Part shown: piece by piece, positions 58,987 to 64,000 of the stretch
Layout of the letters: each line of letters opens with the position of its first letter
Numbering within the stretch: the stretch's first letter is position 1
Assembly: GCA_019915015.1 (NCBI GenBank)
Contig: JAHBBC010000022.1
Coordinates: 620,001 to 684,000 of the forward strand
Reading direction: 5' to 3'
DNA from: Auriscalpium vulgare
Lineage: Eukaryota; Basidiomycota; Agaricomycetes; Russulales; Auriscalpiaceae
Length of the DNA: 64,000 nt
Notes under the pieces: model-generated
The model's database searches: none
The model's input: only the letters and a program-made list of their open reading frames with translations
Told to the model about the DNA's origin: nothing
Translations under genes and position numbers: made by a program

Positions 58987-59749
58987 AATAGTAGCCATAA
59001 GCCCGGCACAGTCGAGTCCAGCGTTCTCTCTTCAAGGCTTCAACCCAACCCTCGCCCGCGCCATCTCCCCGCCTATCGCGCCCCGCAGACCCCCGTCTGC
59101 CGCTCTCACCTCGAGTGCGTGCCGGTCCTGCCCTTGTGGCTGGTCTCTGCCGTATTCGTGGGGACTGGACCTGCGTCTGTCTGCCAGCGCGATGGATTTG
59201 TGTTGCGACTACATTTGCGAACTACGTACAGTGTTCGCTCCCTAATCTACTTTGCCTTCGAACATGCGACCGTGCAGTGTTTCCGCGCCAGCATTCATCC
59301 TCTCCTGTCCGGCGCGCACCGGCAAATGTCGACGCGCTGCCGTTGATGATGCCGCGCCGCCGCGCCGCGCCGCTGCACCTCTGTCTCTCCACCACGCCTC
59401 CACCATCGCGCGCCTGGCCCCAGCGCATCCTGTCAAGTCCCAAAGGCCCCCTGAAAAGCGCGCAAGGATCTTCTCAGGTGATACGTCCTGCGTGGCGGCG
59501 ACTGCACGCATATCATGCAGCGGATTCCCGCAGCTTCAAGTTGGTCTGGGACATGGAGCGGTGGTCGGCGACGACGAGGACGAGCTAGGCGAGTACGAGG
59601 AGACGATGGAGAGGAGAGCGAGAGGATGAGGAAGTGAGGACGCAGGGGCGGCGGTTGCTGGGCTTCAAGCTTCAAAGGAGCACTCTGACGACGGACGTCA
59701 CGGTTGCGCTGCGGTAGCGCGGATAGGACCGCACGACACAACGACTCCC

Positions 59750-60473
59750 CCGCCTGTCCGATCCCTTTTGACGTCCATGCGTCTGTAGTCCAGGTAGTAC
59801 ACATCGCCTTGCAGAGCCCGAACGTAGACTACAGGACAGTCTCTGCGTGCGCGCTCGTATGCAGAAACTGGGACCTCCTACCCCGACCGCGGCGCGTGGC
59901 TCATCAGCGCCATTCCTCTCCTCCGCGCAGCAACAAAGAACACGGACCTCTACACGTCCGTGTTCTCCATTGCAACATATACTTGATTATGTTGCGCGCC
60001 TCGAGATCACGGAGGACCCCGCCCGCACCTACCATGCTCTCCTCCGCTGCTGCCCGCACATCGTCCAGGCGCGCCTCACCATTGTCAGGTTCGTACACAT
60101 AGCAGTGCCGTCGAATCTGCACATCCTCGTTCTGCCCTACTGTCACGGTCGTCGACAAGCATTGTGGATAATCTGGCTCGACTTTCCGGCCCCCGTGCCG
60201 CGTCACCCGCGGTGTACACTGGTGGCATGCTCTCACGCAACATCGGCCGGCACGAGCCCGGAGCCGCCCTGACGTACCCAGTCGACGACGGGGAAGCTCT
60301 CAGCAGGGGATTGCGGGAGGATGGGAGCGTTCGCGGCCGCATCGAGGACAGCTTGCGTGGGCTGCGTGCGGCGTCGATCATATGCCGTCGACCGACGACC
60401 AACGGCTCGCTTTCACAGCTAATGCATTTTTTCAGCGGGCGCGGTATGTATAATGGATATCATGAGACCCACG
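59750..60473 (+). pseudogene. F-box-like paralogue 4, decayed
   Basis: The start reads IPFDVHASVVQVVHIALQSPNVDYRTVSACALVCRNW in one frame. The body (ARTYHALLRCCPHIVQARL, WIIWLDFPAPV) is in another, with large parts lost. The final exon after TTTTTTCAG reads RARYV, then an in-frame TAA where Asp is expected, then WIS and stop. Several frameshifts, a deletion and a nonsense codon mark it as dead. It is tail-to-tail with the intact copy at 60702. Confidence 0.7.
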
Positions 60474-60701
60474 AACGAAGATGAGGGAGGGTTCACTGCC
60501 GGTGGTGTCGTTGGGCGCGCCGGGCTTCAACGTGCAGAGGCCTGAAGACAGCTAGTGCTCTCAGGCTGTAGTCAAGGCAAACACATAATCTTTTTTACAT
60601 ACACGGCGGACGGACTACATCGTAGATTGGTGACTAGGATTGGACGCGCTCACAGTGATCACATTGGCGCTACGGCTTTCTTCAATGGAGATAATCCTAG
60701 C

Positions 60702-61936
60702 TCATGATATCCAATCAACATATCGCGCGCGCTATGCGAGTGCATTTTCAGCCTCGAAACCGAAAATAAATCGGAGACGCGCACCGGGTAAGATGCAGGA
60801 TCCGCATACGAGACTAGTTCCACCCCGCGCAATTTGCACAGCGCCTCAAGGGTCTGCAGAACCACCTGTGACGAGGAGCGGGTCACCGACACCTGGCGCA
60901 GCTCAGGCAGTGCGCTCTCGTCCGCCAGCGCGCTGACGAGGTACGCCAGGCATTGCGCTTTCATTGCCTCCGCTTCTTCGTCGCTCTCCACTTCTCCGTT
61001 GAGCTCCGCTTCTTCGGCGATCCACGCCGCTTCTAGGTCGTTCGGGCCCTGCATTTCTTTGTCGTGGGTGGAATGAAACCCGAAATGGCGAAGCGTGCGG
61101 GGGAGCGTGAAAGGGTCGTCCTGCAGTCTGCCGAGGACGAGAGACTCGATGCGCGTGAACTTCTGAAGACCGCCGGTCGATGGCAACGACCTACACGTCA
61201 GCGTGCGCAAGCTGTCCCAACCGATGCCTCCCAATTTGCCCATCAGGAAACGCAGGGAGCCAACGTCCAACTCCTCGGCCGTGTACTGTGCGGCGGTTGC
61301 GGGTTCGGGTGGGCAGAAAAAAAGGACGTCCTCGTGGGCCACGGAGCGCAGCTGTGCAGGCAGCGGGTAGGTGACCCGCGTGCCCCAACCTTCTACCACG
61401 AGGTGGCGGACGCTCGGCCACATCGCGAGGGCTGCGAATAGGCCCGTATCTCCCGTGTCAGGGGCAGCAATCAGAACCGTCGGGTGCAGGGCCAGGCTAC
61501 GCAGCTGCGATAGCGCCGCCGTGTACGTGCGCTGCCCGCAGAGCCCAGGGAAGTCCACGCGCACCTGGGCGATGTGCGGGCAGTGGCGTAGGAGAGCATA
61601 GTAATCGATGCGCTCGGGGTTCGCTGTCGCAAAGATTTCGTCGTTTTCGAGGGTGACGGAGATGGAGAGTATGTAGGTGCCGAGGTGCGGGTTCTTCTTT
61701 ACCGCGTGGAGGACGCGAGGGATGGCGTCGAGGAGAGGGAAGTCGCCGAGGAGCCAGTCGCTGGAGGGGTAGGGGATGCAGCGGAAGAGGAGACGCTGCG
61801 CGATGGGGACCCATTCCTTGCATACCAGTGAACACGCATAGAGCGTCCTGTAGTCGACCTCGTAGCTCTGCGAGGTGATGTAAACGAACTGTATGATACG
61901 CGCATGGACGTCGAAAGGGAGAGGCGGGGGAGTCAT
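60702..61936 (-). CDS. F-box-like protein, intact paralogue 5
   Basis: Exons 60785-61936 and 60702-60731 with a 53-bp intron (60732-60784, GTGCGC...TAG); 393 aa. Because 53 is not a multiple of three, reading through would change the tail, while splicing restores RARYVDWIS and the stop, as in the paralogues; this is good evidence for the intron. ATG 61936 (MTPPPLPFDVHARI) matches the paralogue starts; an upstream in-frame ATG at 61996 would add 20 unrelated residues. F-box at the N terminus, leucine-rich body, and an acidic insertion (ELNGEVESDEEAEA). Likely SCF substrate adaptor. Confidence 0.85.
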
Positions 61937-63731
61937 CTCACCTGTGCACCGGCTTGAACACTCGAGGAGGGTGGTGGAGCTGACCAGCTCGCTCACATGG
62001 CCTGATGGGGATAGGCAAAGATATACACTCGTCTGCTACGGCAACAACTTCTCAGAATAGTGAAGACATCGCGAGAGGAAGGAGTGAACAGGGAAGAGAC
62101 TCGTCGGGGTATGACGACTCGAGTCGGCTCCGAGCTCGAAGTTAAAGCGGAGTCGAAAGCGCCGCCATGCCGCGCCACCCGCCAACTCAACCGTCTCTTC
62201 CCCACCGTGACCACCAGCCCGACGACCGCGCGCTCGCCCCGCACCCAGCGTTCGCGCTGTCCCTCCCGAGCCGCCATCTGACACTCCCAGCAAGCGGACG
62301 GCTCGCGCTCCCGGCCCGCCATCCTCATGGTGTCGCAGCGCGACAACACAATGGGCTGCTGACACGTTGTTGCACCTGCGACACAGGTCGTGCAGGACCG
62401 TGGGCGTCCAGCTGGCGACGGGCGCACCGTCTGCGCAGCCTCCGCGCTCCTCCGTGCGTCGCAGCCGGAGGTGCACCGCGAGGCGGGAACTCCGCCTGTT
62501 GCGTGCGGCGGCCCCGGAGCTGCGCGCGGTGCGTTCTTTCGAATTCGTGCGCGCGGTGCAGGCCTGGCGACGCACTCGCGCTCATATGGCTGTTGCGCTG
62601 GTGGCCACAGTTTTTTTCCCTCCCACTGTTCGTCAGCGCCCGCATCGTCGACGTCTGTTCTGGATGTCGATGACCGGGGGTCCCCTAATCTGTGAGTTGT
62701 CTTGGCGCGCTACATGCACCTAAAGCACTTTGCTCATTTTTGTTGGGATAGGGTGTTGTGTAGCACGTTTGCGTATGCAATGGCTACTTTTCGACAATGT
62801 AAATGTTTTGAATGCTGAAAGGTGCGATTGACACGGCCGCCCCAGCATGCGAGCGGTGGAGGGATGGCAGCGCAAATGCATGTTCCTGCTGTTCCCTTCT
62901 GCAGAGTGCCACGCGCAACGGCCGCATGCAAGCAGCCTAGTTTTCTGGCAGCCACGAGGTGCAGCGACGCGCGTCGATAGGCGAGGCTTCAGCCGGGCCC
63001 GCTCTGCGCTATCGGGAGGTCTGTGGAGAAGGATGGCGGGTCGCGCAGAACAGCGGCGTTGCACACAGCCAGAGGGGGTCACGCAGAGCCGTGGAGGCCG
63101 CGGGCCCGGCACCGCTGTTGCTGTTGACGGCTGTTGACGCGCGACCTTCATCCGCCTCTCTTCTCATCTCCCCTCTTCAGCACAAACCTCGCCGCACCAT
63201 CTCCATCCATCGCGCCCCGCAGACCCCTCTGCCGCCCGCGCCTCTAGCGGCGTGTGATGGGCCTGCCGACGGCGGCACGACCAGCGCATAGAGGATGTAT
63301 TTTCTTCAGTTGCTATGCGCAGTGTTGCAGTGGGCGTACGAGGACGAGAACAATCCATTGGTGCATCGGCGCGCGCGCCGAGGCGTAATTTATTCAAAAT
63401 TTAGACGCTTTGCGCGTTTCGCAACCACTAATCGTCCGACGAGCCTTTGTATAGATCTGTTGCACACACGCACGAAGTCCCCGATACACGCAACCGACTC
63501 GCACATACAGAGCGTTATACACCCAGAAACGCGCACAAAATTCCACCCCGACCGCCATTGATCGTGTTAGCGCTGTAGTACTAGATGTGGTGCGGTATGT
63601 GCGCGCGGGCTATCGACAGTACTGGATGTAGATATCGACATAGCACTTGGCTAGACAAACTTTGGTATCGGCACCTAGATCGCGAACCCGTCAAAATCCA
63701 TGGAGAGGGTGATGTAGAGTGGTCAACGCAC
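61937..63731. other. Spacer, no gene supported
   Basis: Several GC-rich frames of 70-170 codons overlap on both strands, with no motifs or exon partners. The phrase GCGCCCCGCAGACCCC is shared between about 59076 and 63210 in similar surroundings, suggesting old duplicated flank. Nothing else is recognised. Confidence 0.4.
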
Positions 63732-64000
63732 CTTATCGATCGAGGCATTGACAGCGTGCATCGCCATATTCATCAAAGCCACTCTGTCCTTGATGACTTC
63801 ATACTCATCCCCGCCATGGCAATTCGAGCAGAGTCGCATCCTGCACATCGAGCCTGAGGATAAATCCTCTGCGGAAATGTCCGACTGAAACATTCCCGGC
63901 TGAAGGAGTAGCGCAGAGCGTGCCGCGTTGAGGAACGTCCACACAAAGCGTGGTGCAGACCATCCACGCGTGTTTTGGACATCGGTAATGGCACACGCGC
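63732..64000 (-). CDS. Possible exon of an unknown gene running off the window
   Basis: On the - strand a frame open from the window edge reads FLNAARSALLLQPGMFQSDI...MCRMRLCSNCHGGDEYEVIKDRVALMNMAMHAVNASIDK and ends at a good donor (AAG|GTGCGT, 63731). A CSNC cysteine pair is present. The amino-acid composition is balanced, unlike the overlapping frames. The downstream exon was not identified and the family is not recognised. Confidence 0.4.

Noticed and set aside
62036..62695. Overlapping frames of 100-179 codons
   Set aside because: GC-rich chance frames on both strands; Cys and Arg content reflects CGC/TGC words, no motif supports one.
1..64000. tRNA or rRNA genes
   Set aside because: GTTCGA-type T-loops and cloverleaf-compatible stretches were looked for by eye; none held together. 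A covariance search would be needed to exclude them.

Overview
The window reads as nuclear DNA of a GC-rich filamentous basidiomycete, most likely an Agaricomycete. The reasons are 49-65 bp introns with GTRNGT...CTRAY...CAG signals, a multi-copy F-box gene family, host proteins of types typical of that class, and a dense population of Ty3/Gypsy LTR retrotransposons. Retroelements fill roughly 41 of the 64 kb. No tRNA, rRNA or CRISPR array was recognised.

Layout. Element E1 (about 1-5945, + strand, 5' part outside the window) is a chromovirus pol end with chromodomain, then a second sense gene and a 3' LTR. From 5946 to 7267 lies AT-rich sequence with CACTATAGTG-type palindromes. Element E2 (7268-18101, - strand) has gag-protease, pol, a full 1.3-kb 5' LTR and a truncated 3' LTR; an eight-exon gene runs antisense between pol and the 3' LTR. 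E2 sits in an exon of a host gene with RNase H1 N-terminal-like motifs (18102-18916, - strand). Head-to-head with that gene is an intact eight-exon host gene (19221-21867). A complex satellite follows (22225-24058) and cuts into an F-box gene stub. F-box copies and pseudogenes occupy 24.0-30.6 kb and 56.6-61.9 kb.

Element E3 (33305-52615, - strand, 660-bp LTRs with one visible difference, 4-bp target duplication) has gag-protease joined to pol by a textbook -1 slippery site. It carries three spliced antisense genes (A, B, C) between pol and the 3' LTR. Its reverse transcriptase is interrupted by E4 (42034-47780, + strand), a complete single-ORF chromodomain element with identical 287-bp LTRs and a 5-bp target duplication.

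Main novelty. E2 and E3 share two unusual traits. First, gene C of E3 and the antisense gene of E2 look orthologous: same exon-1 length, same intron positions and phases, and a Zn2Cys6-like six-cysteine cluster opening an exon. Second, each element carries two copies of a compact module (perfect 6-7 bp stem, NGGA loop, about 9-nt spacer, polypurine tract). One copy abuts the 3' LTR; the other lies inside pol (E2) or just after pol (E3). The stems differ by compensatory base changes. This points to a structured 3'/central polypurine-tract signal and an antisense accessory cassette kept through the evolution of this fungal Gypsy lineage.
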